From Staphylococcus simiae (GTDB lineage Bacteria; Bacillota; Bacilli; Staphylococcales; Staphylococcaceae): DNA of 64,000 nt. The translations under genes were made by a program, and so were the position numbers. Location of the stretch: NCBI RefSeq assembly GCF_017357005.1, contig NZ_CP071589.1, forward strand, positions 1,612,001 to 1,676,000, read 5' to 3'. Numbering within the stretch: position 1 is the stretch's first letter; each line of letters starts with the position of its first letter. Below, piece by piece: positions 49,122-56,725 of the stretch. Below the pieces are notes generated by a model that made no database searches, was not told where the DNA came from, and saw nothing but the letters and a program-made list of their open reading frames with translations.

Positions 49122-49214
49122 TTACTTATCGTCTTTTTGTAATGTCTTGACTATGGCTATGACAGACATTATATAAAAGGCGATTTCTGTTATATTTTTC
49201 AAACTTTCTAACAC
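49122..49214 (-). CDS. 30-aa hydrophobic peptide with GTG start
   Basis: GTG at 49214 with AGGAGGG 8 bp upstream. The product (MLESLKNITEIAFYIMSVIA then IVKTLQKDDK) is one membrane helix with a charged tail. A stable hairpin follows. Size and layout fit a type I toxin-like or small phage membrane peptide; no antitoxin RNA is identified. Confidence 0.5.
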   Translation of the reverse strand: MLESLKNITEIAFYIMSVIAIVKTLQKDDK

Positions 49215-49292
49215 CTCACTGCCCTCCTTTCAATTGGTATACTTTATTATAGCACGACTAAACGTGTTATTAAATACTATTTTATAATTTTT

Positions 49293-49796
49293 TTATACAA
49301 TTTTTAATAAAAATAAATTACTTTTTAATTCAGATTCCATTTTTGTTATTGCCCTGTTTAGATACATTTGAACAGTTCCTTTTTGTATATTTAATAATTC
49401 TGCCACTTCTTTTAATGATAGCCTTTCACATTTTACCATAATGAAGCATTCTAATTCTTTTTGAGTTAATTTCATTAAAGCATGACTAACAGGATGATTT
49501 ATATCATTTATTACATCGGAGTATTCAACATCTGAACTTTTATGATACATAGATTCACTGAAAGCTTTGCTAATAACATCATGATCGATTAAATAGCATT
49601 GTGCTTTGTCAATGGCATTGTAATTGTTTGGCTCATGGCCAGTCGTTAACCATTCAATAATGTAATCTATATCTTTGAGTATATCTTTATAAATTGATAA
49701 ATCATCCTCTTCATGTCCTTGAACTATCTCAAGTTGATTAATTTTATTAATAACTAACAATCTTGTTTTTCTGTATTCTATTAGCAAATCTTTCAT
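49293..49796 (-). CDS. Late-gene transcription regulator (ArpU/RinA/sigma-like)
   Basis: 167 aa. The C-terminal 60 residues form a sigma-region-4-type helix-turn-helix (LTQKELECFIMVKCERLSLKEVAELLNIQKGTVQMYLNRAITKMES). It is the last early gene before the packaging genes, where staphylococcal and enterococcal phages keep RinA or ArpU activators of the late operon. The exact family is uncertain. Confidence 0.72.
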   Translation of the reverse strand: MKDLLIEYRKTRLLVINKINQLEIVQGHEEDDLSIYKDILKDIDYIIEWLTTGHEPNNYNAIDKAQCYLIDHDVISKAFSESMYHKSSDVEYSDVINDINHPVSHALMKLTQKELECFIMVKCERLSLKEVAELLNIQKGTVQMYLNRAITKMESELKSNLFLLKIV

Positions 49797-49837
49797 GATG
49801 TTGTTTCTCCTTGATGTAATAAATGATGTACTATATG

Positions 49838-50077
49838 CTAATTACGTTTAGTATTTAAAATAACTTTAATCTCAATTAATTCTATAAATACAATTAATAA
49901 TAATACTGATAATATGTATTCTATATAATCAAACTCGAATGCTATTGTGATTGTAAAACTTAAAAAAATAGTTAATAACAAACCTACAACCATTCTTAAA
50001 TAACTGTATGTAATCATTGTTGAGAAATAGAACAATAAAATTGTCATTGCTAGTAATGTTATATTGATTAATATCAC
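49838..50077 (-). CDS. Small membrane protein
   Basis: 79 aa with about three hydrophobic segments (ILINITLLAMTILLFYFS, MVVGLLLTIFLSFTITIAFEF, ILSVLLLIVFIELIEI) and a short basic tail. No family recognised. In the early operon between the dUTPase and the late regulator. Confidence 0.5.
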   Translation of the reverse strand: MILINITLLAMTILLFYFSTMITYSYLRMVVGLLLTIFLSFTITIAFEFDYIEYILSVLLLIVFIELIEIKVILNTKRN

Positions 50078-50083
50078 TTTAGT

Positions 50084-50806
50084 TCACTCCTTTGGATTAC
50101 AAAAACCTGAGCTACCAAAACCTTTTGTACCTCGTGTGGTTTCATGATGAAAGTCATCGACAATTTTTAAAGCTGGTGTTTCAATTGGTACAATAACCAA
50201 TTGGGCTAATTTATCGCCTTTATTGATTTGATAAGTTGGATAGTCATATCTTTGGTCATAATGTGACTTTCCGTTGATATTATAGATAGTGTACATAACT
50301 CCACCGTCATTGGTATCCATTTTCGCTCCGTCATATTCTTCTAAACTAATATAGTCATTCTTAATATTAATCCCTAAATTACCAGTATAACCAGCATCTA
50401 TCTTGCCTGTTTCAATCACTAAATGTGTTTTACTACTGACACCACTTCTTGATGTTAATAACCCTACATAACCTTTAGGAATGTTGACAGCTATATCAGT
50501 TTTTATCACCGCTTTATCTTGCGGCTCAAGTATCAATGTTTCGGCTGAATATATATCTAATCCAGCCGAATGATGATAAGCACGTGTGGGTAAAGTTGCA
50601 TATTGTGATAATAATTTAATTTGTAGCTCTTTAATCATGTTCGTTGTTCCTCCAGTCTGATTTTCAACAGTGTTGAAATTAATTTGATCAGTATCAATTA
50701 CAACATCATATAATTTGTCACCATCAACAAATATAGGCGATTCAGATATAAGATAGTTGCGTATATCCAATTGATTACTCGTAATATCTAATAATCTAAT
50801 TTTCAC
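50084..50806 (-). CDS. dut: dUTPase with an N-terminal extension and a probable internal start
   Basis: 240 aa. From residue 57 it is a trimeric dUTPase: AGLDIYS, SRSGVSSKTHL, GKIDAGYTGNLGI, KGDKLAQLVI and RGTKGFGSSG are motifs I-V. A roughly 40-residue insert between motifs III and IV is typical of staphylococcal phage dUTPases that derepress SaPIs through Stl. The first 56 residues are an unrelated small domain. An in-frame ATG at 50638 has GGAGG upstream, so a standard-length dUTPase may also be made. Confidence 0.88.
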   Translation of the reverse strand: MKIRLLDITSNQLDIRNYLISESPIFVDGDKLYDVVIDTDQINFNTVENQTGGTTNMIKELQIKLLSQYATLPTRAYHHSAGLDIYSAETLILEPQDKAVIKTDIAVNIPKGYVGLLTSRSGVSSKTHLVIETGKIDAGYTGNLGINIKNDYISLEEYDGAKMDTNDGGVMYTIYNINGKSHYDQRYDYPTYQINKGDKLAQLVIVPIETPALKIVDDFHHETTRGTKGFGSSGFCNPKE

Positions 50807-50836
50807 TGTATCAACTCCCGAAATAATGATGAGGTT

Positions 50837-51022
50837 TTATATTTCTTCAACCTTATTCAAATCAATGTCTAATGCTTCACATATTTTTTTAATCGTTAAA
50901 AACCCCGGATTTTTATTTTCTAATTCAACTGAGCGAATAGTCGAGTTTTGTAAACCTGTTAATTTAGCTAACTGATATCGACTCATCCCTTTTTCTTCTC
51001 TTAATTTTTTTATATTAAGCAT
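50837..51022 (-). CDS. Small XRE-family HTH regulator
   Basis: 61 aa, one helix-turn-helix (LREEKGMSRYQLAKLTGLQNSTIRSVELENKNPGF..TIKKICEALDIDL). Its promoter side contains the palindrome ACGAAATTTCGT at 51049-51060, which lies in the spacer of a divergent promoter. It could therefore control both itself and the rightward transcript that starts near 51075. Confidence 0.75.
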   Translation of the reverse strand: MLNIKKLREEKGMSRYQLAKLTGLQNSTIRSVELENKNPGFLTIKKICEALDIDLNKVEEI

Positions 51023-51039
51023 ATAAGTACTCCTTAGTA

Positions 51040-51088
51040 TTGTTTATGACGAAATTTCGTTTTATAATTATAATAACCCCACGAAATT
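51040..51088 (+). promoter_or_regulatory. Rightward promoter with operator-like palindrome
   Basis: TTGTTT at 51040-51045 and TATAAT at 51063-51068 are exactly 17 bp apart. The palindrome ACGAAATTTCGT (51049-51060) fills the spacer, and a half copy ACGAAATT follows at 51081. Binding by the adjacent XRE protein would block the promoter. Confidence 0.6.
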
Positions 51089-51102
51089 GGGAGGTGATTT
51101 AC

Positions 51103-51147
51103 TTGCTTATGCGAGGTTTTAAATCACCCTGTGGTTTTATAAGTTAG
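51103..51147 (+). CDS. Possible 14-codon leader peptide in the structured RNA
   Basis: TTG start at 51103 with GGGAGG 8 bp upstream; predicted peptide MLMRGFKSPCGFIS. Its start lies in the loop of the hairpin GGTGATTT/AAATCACC, and part of the ribosome site is in the stem, so translation could be structure-controlled. Weak evidence because of its size. Confidence 0.3.
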   Translation: MLMRGFKSPCGFIS

Positions 51148-51339
51148 TAAATTTAAATTCGGACATCTTTTGTCGTGTTCCATTGTCAAACGAGAGACGT
51201 TAAAATTGGTAAATGATATTTAGGTAGTAACTAGATATCATTAGACTTTAATTGAAGACTTATGCACATGACAGGGCTGGGGACGATACCAGCAAAACAT
51301 GTGCTGTTAGTCGTAGTAGCTAAAACCAAACAAAATTTC

Positions 51340-51377
51340 CGTAGCACATACTTTCTACGACAAGGTATGTGTTTTTT
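51340..51377 (+). terminator. Pseudoknot-capable terminator
   Basis: CACATAC (51345-51351) pairs with GTATGTG (51365-51371), followed by TTTTTT. CGTAG (51340-51344) can instead pair with CTACG (51355-51359), interleaved with the first stem. Confidence 0.65.
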
Positions 51378-51457
51378 GTTAGCATTTTATATTAAACAAG
51401 ATGAGTTGTTTCTCTATCTCTTAACTCAAATCTTGTTAAACTCCTACGTTTGATAAT

Positions 51458-52408
51458 TTAGTCGTCTTCAACGTCTGCCCATTTCGTTTTAAGGTGTTCT
51501 TGAAATGCTTGTCTATCACGCTCAAATTGTTCATCATTTTGTGGTGTAGCATCAACTGGTGGTGTAGGACTATTTTGTTGTTCTAACCAAATCGGTGTTT
51601 TTTCTTTCGATGCTATTTTAAACGTCGGCGTTTGTTCTTGACGCTTTAAATTCAGTTGTTGAATCTCATATGCTCGCACTTGCTCAATTGATTGTAAATT
51701 TAAATTAAGCCATGAATTTAATACTGACTTGGCATAACCCCAACTAACTTTGTTTCGATCCTTAGCAATTTTTAATGCTGCTATCATGATGTCATCTGCA
51801 TCGTTGTTAAATTGGTCGAGGTAATAATTCAAGTCTTCTTGAATGTATGGGCTCAATTGACCAAATCCATTTTCTTGAAAAAAGACGAAGGCATTTATAA
51901 TCTTCTTCTTCTTCTTCTCCTTCTTTACATTCTTATCATTCTTATAATTCTTTATATTCTTTACATTCTTAGTCGTGTTCAGTGTATTGTTCAGTCTGTT
52001 GTCCTTCTTTTGTTCAGTGTATTGTTCAGTTCGTTGTTCAGTCTGTTGTTCAGTCCGTTGTTCACTTTGTTGTTTTTTATTTTCCTCATTTCTTTGATAA
52101 ACACTATAGTTACGCACTTCAATGGTTGTTCCGTTTCTTGTCTTTTTAGTGGCTATCATATTGTCTTTTTCTAGTGCATTTAAATAGTTTCTTACTGTGT
52201 TTCTTGAGACGTTCCAACGTTCAGCTAATTTTAATTCTGATGTATGAAAAGTGCCACGTTTAATGGTGATTAATTCACCACCAATCATTGTCTTTTTATC
52301 TGTATGATTGGTTAGTAATAATATATCCATCCACCATTTAAATCGTTTAGCATCTTCCCAAATCCAATGGTCTATTATTTTACGATGTATTTTTATCCAA
52401 CCAGCCAT
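51458..52408 (-). CDS. DnaD-like phage replication initiator
   Basis: 316 aa. The N-terminal 115 residues are a winged helix (GWIKIHRKIIDHWIWEDAKRF..LAERWNVSRNTVRNYLNALEKDNMI) as in phage DnaD/replisome organisers. A low-complexity linker follows (QRTEQQTEQRTEQ and KNVKNIKNYKNDKNVKKEKKKKKI), then a DnaB_2-type C-terminal helical domain (VFFQENGFGQLSPYIQEDLNYYLDQF). It probably opens the phage origin and loads host helicase. The linker DNA carries iteron-like repeats. Confidence 0.85.
   Translation of the reverse strand: MAGWIKIHRKIIDHWIWEDAKRFKWWMDILLLTNHTDKKTMIGGELITIKRGTFHTSELKLAERWNVSRNTVRNYLNALEKDNMIATKKTRNGTTIEVRNYSVYQRNEENKKQQSEQRTEQQTEQRTEQYTEQKKDNRLNNTLNTTKNVKNIKNYKNDKNVKKEKKKKKIINAFVFFQENGFGQLSPYIQEDLNYYLDQFNNDADDIMIAALKIAKDRNKVSWGYAKSVLNSWLNLNLQSIEQVRAYEIQQLNLKRQEQTPTFKIASKEKTPIWLEQQNSPTPPVDATPQNDEQFERDRQAFQEHLKTKWADVEDD
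51978..52072. repeat. Iteron-like GTTCAGT repeats inside the initiator gene, next to a polypyrimidine tract
   Basis: Six exact GTTCAGT copies and one GTTCACT lie within about 95 bp, most as TTGTTCAGT. A pyrimidine-rich, easily melted tract (CTTCTTCTTCTTCTCCTTC and on) lies at 51898-51970. Many phages place the origin inside the initiator gene in this way. Confidence 0.5.
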
Positions 52409-52434
52409 TTAATCACCTCATTTTTATTAGACAA

Positions 52435-52941
52435 TTAAAATGGCAAATCATCGTCTGTAATTTCTAATGTAGATATATCTGGATTGCTATCTAATACACT
52501 TAGTTTACTTTGTTTTGGTTGATTCTTCTCATTGTCTTTAATTTCATACTGTTCAAAAATGGGTGTACCATCAAAGCGCCATATACGTTTTAAAACAGTG
52601 TTCCATTTGTCTGTATAATCGTTATATTCGCGCTTTAATTCAATGTTTAATGGTTTACCTATCAAATCTCTTTCTGTAAAGCTAAACGCCCCATTTACGC
52701 CTTGTAAGCCTGCAATGGATAAGAATGTATATATCCAATTCTTAGCGTAGTCTGTCGTCATATCTGCATTAGCAAAATGTACAAACTCACCAGCTTCTTT
52801 ATGGGCAAAAGTAATCGCAAATTGTGGATGTCCATTTTTACTTTGCTTTCCTTCAAAATTCTTGATTTTCACGCTATATTGTCCAGGATTCATATAGTTG
52901 CCAATTTCTTGAGCGCCTTGTAAATTTAAATTAAATTTCAT
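52435..52941 (-). CDS. DUF669-family protein, probable ssDNA-binding protein
   Basis: 168 aa from the ATG at 52941 (GGAAAGG site). NPGQYSVKIKNFEGKQSKNGHPQFAITFA..LIGKPLNIELKREYNDYT is the DUF669 pattern, an OB-like fold. It ends in an acidic tip, ITDDDLPF, like bacterial SSB, which binds replication partners. It lies just downstream of the Sak4-like ATPase gene. Confidence 0.82.
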   Translation of the reverse strand: MKFNLNLQGAQEIGNYMNPGQYSVKIKNFEGKQSKNGHPQFAITFAHKEAGEFVHFANADMTTDYAKNWIYTFLSIAGLQGVNGAFSFTERDLIGKPLNIELKREYNDYTDKWNTVLKRIWRFDGTPIFEQYEIKDNEKNQPKQSKLSVLDSNPDISTLEITDDDLPF

Positions 52942-52955
52942 ATTATTCACCTTTC

Positions 52956-53735
52956 CTAATTACCATTTCTAATCGCTTGTACAATGTCACTGATGCATGG
53001 ATCAATAAATTTCTTATGATTGATTTGTACTGATGGAGAGTGTCTTATTTTCGTTTCATACATGTGTGAAGGCTCAGCATTTAAAACATAGTTTGCTTTG
53101 ACCTGTCCATTTTCTAATTGCTCTTCTTCAATCATCATTCTTGCTAAGACATCACTTTGAGATGTAATGGCTTTTTTAATTTGCTCTTGAGCTTCAATCG
53201 TTACAGTTGGATTGATTGTGCTTCCTTCTTCATCTTTATCTTTGTTAATCCCTTCGTGTCCTGTAACGACAAAATGAAAATGATGTAATTCTTGTAACTT
53301 CGATATACGTCTATACATCGTTATGATTCGATCTGCTACTTCTCCCCAATCATTAAAAGAAGGCTTTTTTGTTTTATGTTTCATAACATCAGTTAATGTA
53401 ATATCTCTTAGTTTTTGAGCTGTCTCAATCACTACAACGTTTATTGTCATTCCCTCATCACGCATTTCTTTTAAAATTTGTGGTAGATATTGAATGACAT
53501 ATAAAAGATGTTGATAATTCTCTATCGATACATCAGCACCTTTATCAACCACTGTTGTACCATCTTCATTAATATCAATAACAAAGGCATCATTATCCCT
53601 TGTCGCAAATGTCGTCTTACCTGAGCCAATTTTGCCGTATATCGCAAATTTATAAAATTTCTTCTTATTCTTCTCTGCAATATTATTTATCTTCAATTTG
53701 GCTAATATACTTTGTTGTGGTTTTGATTGCGTCAT
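52956..53735 (-). CDS. Sak4-like RecA-fold ATPase (phage recombination)
   Basis: 259 aa. Walker A in FAIYGKIGSGKTTFA (about residue 35) and a Walker B-like VVVIETAQKL, within the AAA_24/Sak4 pattern. With the DUF669 protein it forms a common phage recombination-replication pair. Start at 53735. Confidence 0.82.
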   Translation of the reverse strand: MTQSKPQQSILAKLKINNIAEKNKKKFYKFAIYGKIGSGKTTFATRDNDAFVIDINEDGTTVVDKGADVSIENYQHLLYVIQYLPQILKEMRDEGMTINVVVIETAQKLRDITLTDVMKHKTKKPSFNDWGEVADRIITMYRRISKLQELHHFHFVVTGHEGINKDKDEEGSTINPTVTIEAQEQIKKAITSQSDVLARMMIEEEQLENGQVKANYVLNAEPSHMYETKIRHSPSVQINHKKFIDPCISDIVQAIRNGN

Positions 53736-53737
53736 TA

Positions 53738-54283
53738 TTATTCACCTACTTTGACAGAAAAAGTCATCGGCTTTTCTACTAAATGTGCCCCTTCTAAAAC
53801 TTCACCGTTAACATCGATAAGTGTGCCTGAATCTGTCGCGTTAAAATCTTTCTTAATCTCTTGTTGATTGAGTTTCTTAGTGACTTTGATATAGTCTGTT
53901 AATCCACGTGCTTCTAATTGTTCAATCACCATAGACTCATTGCTCAGTTGAATAACTTTAGATCCTTTACGTGATGTTACTTTGCCATATGGCGTTTTTA
54001 ATTTAAATTTCTTATCTAGTTCTTTTTGTTCTCGATAGTAATCAATGACAAGACCTTCAAAATAAGATAATTTTTGTTTTAATGAAGCGGTCTCTTGGTC
54101 ACACCAATTTATAATTTTTTCCACTTCTTCTTTTGCAACATCTTCAATATCAGTAATTGATGCATTGATAGCATCTATTTTTTTAAACACCCAATTTGCT
54201 GTCTTTAAATCTGTAACTTTAAAAGTTTCTTGCTCATTAGTATTATTGAGCGCATCTATTTCTAATTGTTGTAATTTATTCAT
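53738..54283 (-). CDS. Gam/Gp157-like host-nuclease inhibitor
   Basis: 181 aa. An N-terminal coiled coil (about 25-90: WVFKKIDAINASITDIEDVAKEEVEKIINWCDQE) is followed by a beta-containing part (FKLKTPYGKVTSRKGSKVIQL..YIKVTKKLNQQEIKKDF), as in Mu Gam and siphovirus Gp157 proteins. These protect phage DNA ends or modulate recombination. It overlaps the upstream gene by 8-11 bp and lies 2 bp before the Sak4-like gene. Confidence 0.72.
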   Translation of the reverse strand: MNKLQQLEIDALNNTNEQETFKVTDLKTANWVFKKIDAINASITDIEDVAKEEVEKIINWCDQETASLKQKLSYFEGLVIDYYREQKELDKKFKLKTPYGKVTSRKGSKVIQLSNESMVIEQLEARGLTDYIKVTKKLNQQEIKKDFNATDSGTLIDVNGEVLEGAHLVEKPMTFSVKVGE

Positions 54284-54542
54284 CAATCAATTTTTCTCCC
54301 TTCAAAATTTTCTTTGCTTGTTCGAATTTAGTTAAAATTGTATTTTTGCTATCGATATCATGAAATATATAAAAACCTTTGAATCGATTAACATATGCAT
54401 CATTAAAATGTCCTATAAAAATCATGTTGTATTTATATTCGACTAAAAATCTATCGGATGGAATGAGTTTAATTAATTCAATCGCTAGCTTTTCAAAACT
54501 ACTATGTTTTAATTTAGACTGCACTAAAACTTTCGAACACAT
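54276..54542 (-). CDS. Early phage protein of unknown function
   Basis: 88 aa, alpha/beta pattern (FEKLAIELIKLIPSDRFLVEYKYNMIFIGHF). No family recognised. It overlaps the Gam-like gene and starts from an ATG with AGGAGG upstream, so it is a real early-operon gene. Confidence 0.55.
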   Translation of the reverse strand: MCSKVLVQSKLKHSSFEKLAIELIKLIPSDRFLVEYKYNMIFIGHFNDAYVNRFKGFYIFHDIDSKNTILTKFEQAKKILKGEKLIDE

Positions 54543-54612
54543 GTTGACGTCCTCCTAATATTTAGTTAAAGTAAAATCGTGCTTAATCATAATGACTGAT
54601 TACTAATTGGCG

Positions 54613-54798
54613 TTAGTAATCGGTCTTTTTTTCTTTGTAATATATATCTATAAAAAATTTAAACACTCCTATACTGATAAATGCCGCTAGTGATATTGCT
54701 GTAGTAAAGTAGAACACAAAACACAGTGCACTACCTAGAGCTGTAAATGCTAGATTGGCTATTAGATAACTTTTATAAGTGTTTGTCATTATCAGCAC
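54613..54798 (-). CDS. Small two-span membrane protein
   Basis: 61 aa; two hydrophobic segments (LIANLAFTALGSALCFVFYF, AISLAAFISIGVFKFFIDIYY) and a basic tail (KEKKTDY). Located 2 bp after the HTH-like gene, so co-transcribed. Function unknown; in this position such genes are common in staphylococcal phages. Confidence 0.5.
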   Translation of the reverse strand: MLIMTNTYKSYLIANLAFTALGSALCFVFYFTTAISLAAFISIGVFKFFIDIYYKEKKTDY

Positions 54799-54800
54799 CT

Positions 54801-55079
54801 CTAATTAATTCGATTTAAATAGGCTTTATAACCTTCAATGACTTCAGGATATAGATACAGTACCCTAGACCCTATACGACGTTGGTATTGCTTTATTTCA
54901 GGTTCAAGCACGATTTTATTTTGTAGTGTTGATTTACTAATACCAGTAATTTCAACTAATCCTTTAATATCTATTGTCGCAATTTGTCGTCGATACTTTG
55001 CTAACATTTCATTAACCTTTTTCTCAACAAGAATATTTAGTTGGTCATTATCTATGCTAAAAGTAAACAATTTAATCAT
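54801..55079 (-). CDS. Excisionase/DUF771-like DNA-binding protein
   Basis: 92 aa. The middle (IDIKGLVEITGISKSTLQNKIVLEPEIKQYQRRIGSRVLYLYPEVIEGY) is a winged-helix-like unit of the DUF771/MerR-excisionase type found in early regions of Gram-positive phages. A role in excision or early control is possible; not proven. Confidence 0.6.
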   Translation of the reverse strand: MIKLFTFSIDNDQLNILVEKKVNEMLAKYRRQIATIDIKGLVEITGISKSTLQNKIVLEPEIKQYQRRIGSRVLYLYPEVIEGYKAYLNRIN

Positions 55080-55186
55080 TCCTTTCTGTTGTATACTTGT
55101 ATATCTTATTTACAATTAAGTTTCGCTCCATATTTCCGTGTTATAATCCTTTTATCGTTACTGAGATAGAATGGAGATGTTATATA

Positions 55187-56047
55187 ATGGATCAATTCCT
55201 TTTTACTTTTGTCAATAAATTAATTGAAAAAGGTGCTGCTAAAGGACCAATAAAAACATTCAGTAAAACTTGGGACCTTATTTTCGGAAAATTTCATTTT
55301 TATGTTGATAAAATTCAATACAAACGCGAATTAGATTTTGAAAGATTCAAAATGCAGTTTAAAGATGAAATTTCAAATGTTCCTGAAGAAAATTTAAAAG
55401 AACCACAAATCTCTTTGCTTGGACCTGCATTAGAAGCCTCAAAATTTTATATTGATGAGCAATCTTTAAGTAACATGTTTGCCAAATTAATCGCATCATC
55501 AATGGACAATAGGAAAAGTTCGTTAACACACCATTCATTTGTTGAAGTTATTAAGCAACTTTCTCCAAACGATGCTGTTTTGTTAAAACATTTAAGCACT
55601 TCTAATATACATCCAACAGCGAAATATAGAGCTGTCGTTAATTCAAGTAATGATGGTTTCAATATTTCTGACTCGTTAATAAAAAACTCGCCTATCGACA
55701 TACAACAAACCGAACTAGCAATAAATAATTTAATCAGATTGGGAATACTTAGTGATAGTTCTGGTCTTTCTTCTTTAACTAAAGAAGGTGTATATGATGC
55801 TTTTTATAGTCCTAGATACTTTGAACATTTTTCTCAATTTATATTTAATATGAGAACAGATAAAAATTTAGAGTTTGTTAAAGATATGTTGCGAGCTGGA
55901 TTTACCTTAGAACAAATTAGTAATAAGACAGATTTGAATTACGAAAATCTTATTTCTTTCTATAAACCTTGGGTAATAGATATTGAAAAAGGCTACATAC
56001 AAATATCGGCCTATGGTCAAGCGTTTGTAAATACTTGTATTAATTAA
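55187..56047 (+). CDS. Abi-alpha (DUF4393)-like protein, candidate superinfection defence
   Basis: 286 aa from the ATG at 55187 (TGGAG at 9 bp). The N-terminal KLIEKGAAKGPIKTFSKTWDLIFGKFHFY, central EPQISLLGPALEASKFYIDEQSLSNMFAKLIASSMD, and HHSFVEVIKQLSPNDAVLLKHL are the features of the Abi_alpha/DUF4393 family linked to abortive infection. It is transcribed opposite to the early operon around it, so it can be expressed in the lysogen. No catalytic motif is evident. Confidence 0.75.
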   Translation: MDQFLFTFVNKLIEKGAAKGPIKTFSKTWDLIFGKFHFYVDKIQYKRELDFERFKMQFKDEISNVPEENLKEPQISLLGPALEASKFYIDEQSLSNMFAKLIASSMDNRKSSLTHHSFVEVIKQLSPNDAVLLKHLSTSNIHPTAKYRAVVNSSNDGFNISDSLIKNSPIDIQQTELAINNLIRLGILSDSSGLSSLTKEGVYDAFYSPRYFEHFSQFIFNMRTDKNLEFVKDMLRAGFTLEQISNKTDLNYENLISFYKPWVIDIEKGYIQISAYGQAFVNTCIN

Positions 56048-56165
56048 ATGGTGAACTAAATAATTTTTTATATTTTTTATCCCTTTTAGCATTCCTAACT
56101 TCCTCGACCAAAAGTGCTGTTAGGAGTGCTATTTTGAATAGTTGTAGTTTGTTCAATCTTTTCAT
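56040..56165 (-). CDS. 41-aa early phage protein
   Basis: Starts MKRLNKLQLFKIALLTALL and has a basic, helical tail. The AAGGAG site touches the ATG; a TTG 9 bp further (56156) has better spacing. Its end overlaps the Abi-alpha-like gene by 8 bp on the other strand. Function unknown. Confidence 0.45.
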   Translation of the reverse strand: MKRLNKLQLFKIALLTALLVEEVRNAKRDKKYKKLFSSPFN

Positions 56166-56169
56166 CTCC

Positions 56170-56379
56170 TTATAATGCAGTTTCTGGCATCAATAAATTT
56201 TGTTCTATAAAATCAATCGCCGGTCTAATCTTGATGTAACGCTTGTGATTTTTACCAATTCGGTACATACATTGGACTTGAAATTCCGTATTACTGTAGA
56301 CATGCTTTTCTAAATCGTTCTTAGAAATGCCGCTTATTTTTACAAACTCAATAGCATCTGCAAAACCGATATATTCCAT
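56170..56379 (-). CDS. Early phage protein, possibly DNA-binding
   Basis: 69 aa. YIGFADAIEFVKISGISKNDLEKHVYSN..YRIGKNHKRYIKIRPAIDFIEQNLL: a helix-turn-helix-like start and a conserved KIRPAIDFIEQ end, similar in shape to phage excisionase-like small proteins. No firm family. Confidence 0.5.
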   Translation of the reverse strand: MEYIGFADAIEFVKISGISKNDLEKHVYSNTEFQVQCMYRIGKNHKRYIKIRPAIDFIEQNLLMPETAL

Positions 56380-56435
56380 TTAAATCACTCCTTTCATGTA
56401 TAATTTAGTTATTAACCAATAAGGTGGTGTTAAAT

Positions 56436-56549
56436 ATGGATAAAAGCGAATTTAAGAATTTTGTCGAAAAAAGAAATAATCGTTTTGAAGAAATTTATAA
56501 AGAATTATTTGAGGATAGAGAAAAAAATAATCCAAACGATATTTCTTTA
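56436..56549 (+). CDS. Possible 37-aa protein on the lysogenic strand
   Basis: ATG at 56436 with AAGGTGGTG upstream. The peptide is charged and helical (MDKSEFKNFVEKRNNRFEEI). It converges with the minus-strand small gene ending at 56546. Kept because of the ribosome site; otherwise unsupported. Confidence 0.35.
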
Positions 56550-56725
56550 ATTCAAATCAGTGCTTTTCGAAGTTCTTAAAAAAGACTAAAACCACTACCA
56601 TTAGTGTTTTGTCGATTAATTTCACTAGTAATATTCTCAATATTTAATCGACTATTAATTTTTATGACCTTCCAAGTCACAACTGCCATTGTGATGAGGA
56701 GGGTTGTTTTAAATAATTTATTCAT
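56546..56725 (-). CDS. Possible 59-aa membrane-anchored early protein
   Basis: Starts MNKLFKTTLLITMAVVTWKV at 56725, inside the stop region of the preceding gene (ATGAATAA overlap), with GGGAGTG upstream: a translationally coupled arrangement. One N-terminal hydrophobic helix. Confidence 0.45.

Larger units (their letters stand above)
51075..51377 (+). ncRNA. Candidate structured RNA (possibly with a 14-codon leader ORF)
   Basis: A 435-bp gap in the early operon. A plus-strand promoter (51040-51068) precedes: hairpin GGTGATTT/AAATCACC (51093-51128), whose loop holds a TTG start with GGGAGG at 8 bp (14-codon ORF, 51103-51147); hairpin ATGATATtTAG/CTAgATATCAT (51213-51241); two-tier hairpin GCACATG/CATGTGC enclosing GCTGG/CCAGC (51264-51304); and a terminator CACATAC/GTATGTG plus six T, interleaved with CGTAG/CTACG so an H-type pseudoknot is possible. 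I do not recognise the family. It is antisense to the early operon. Confidence 0.55.

Noticed and set aside
51262..51453. 63-codon plus-strand frame in the gap near the initiator gene
   Set aside because: No ribosome site, and its first half overlaps the stable hairpins and terminator of the candidate RNA, so RNA structure explains the region better.
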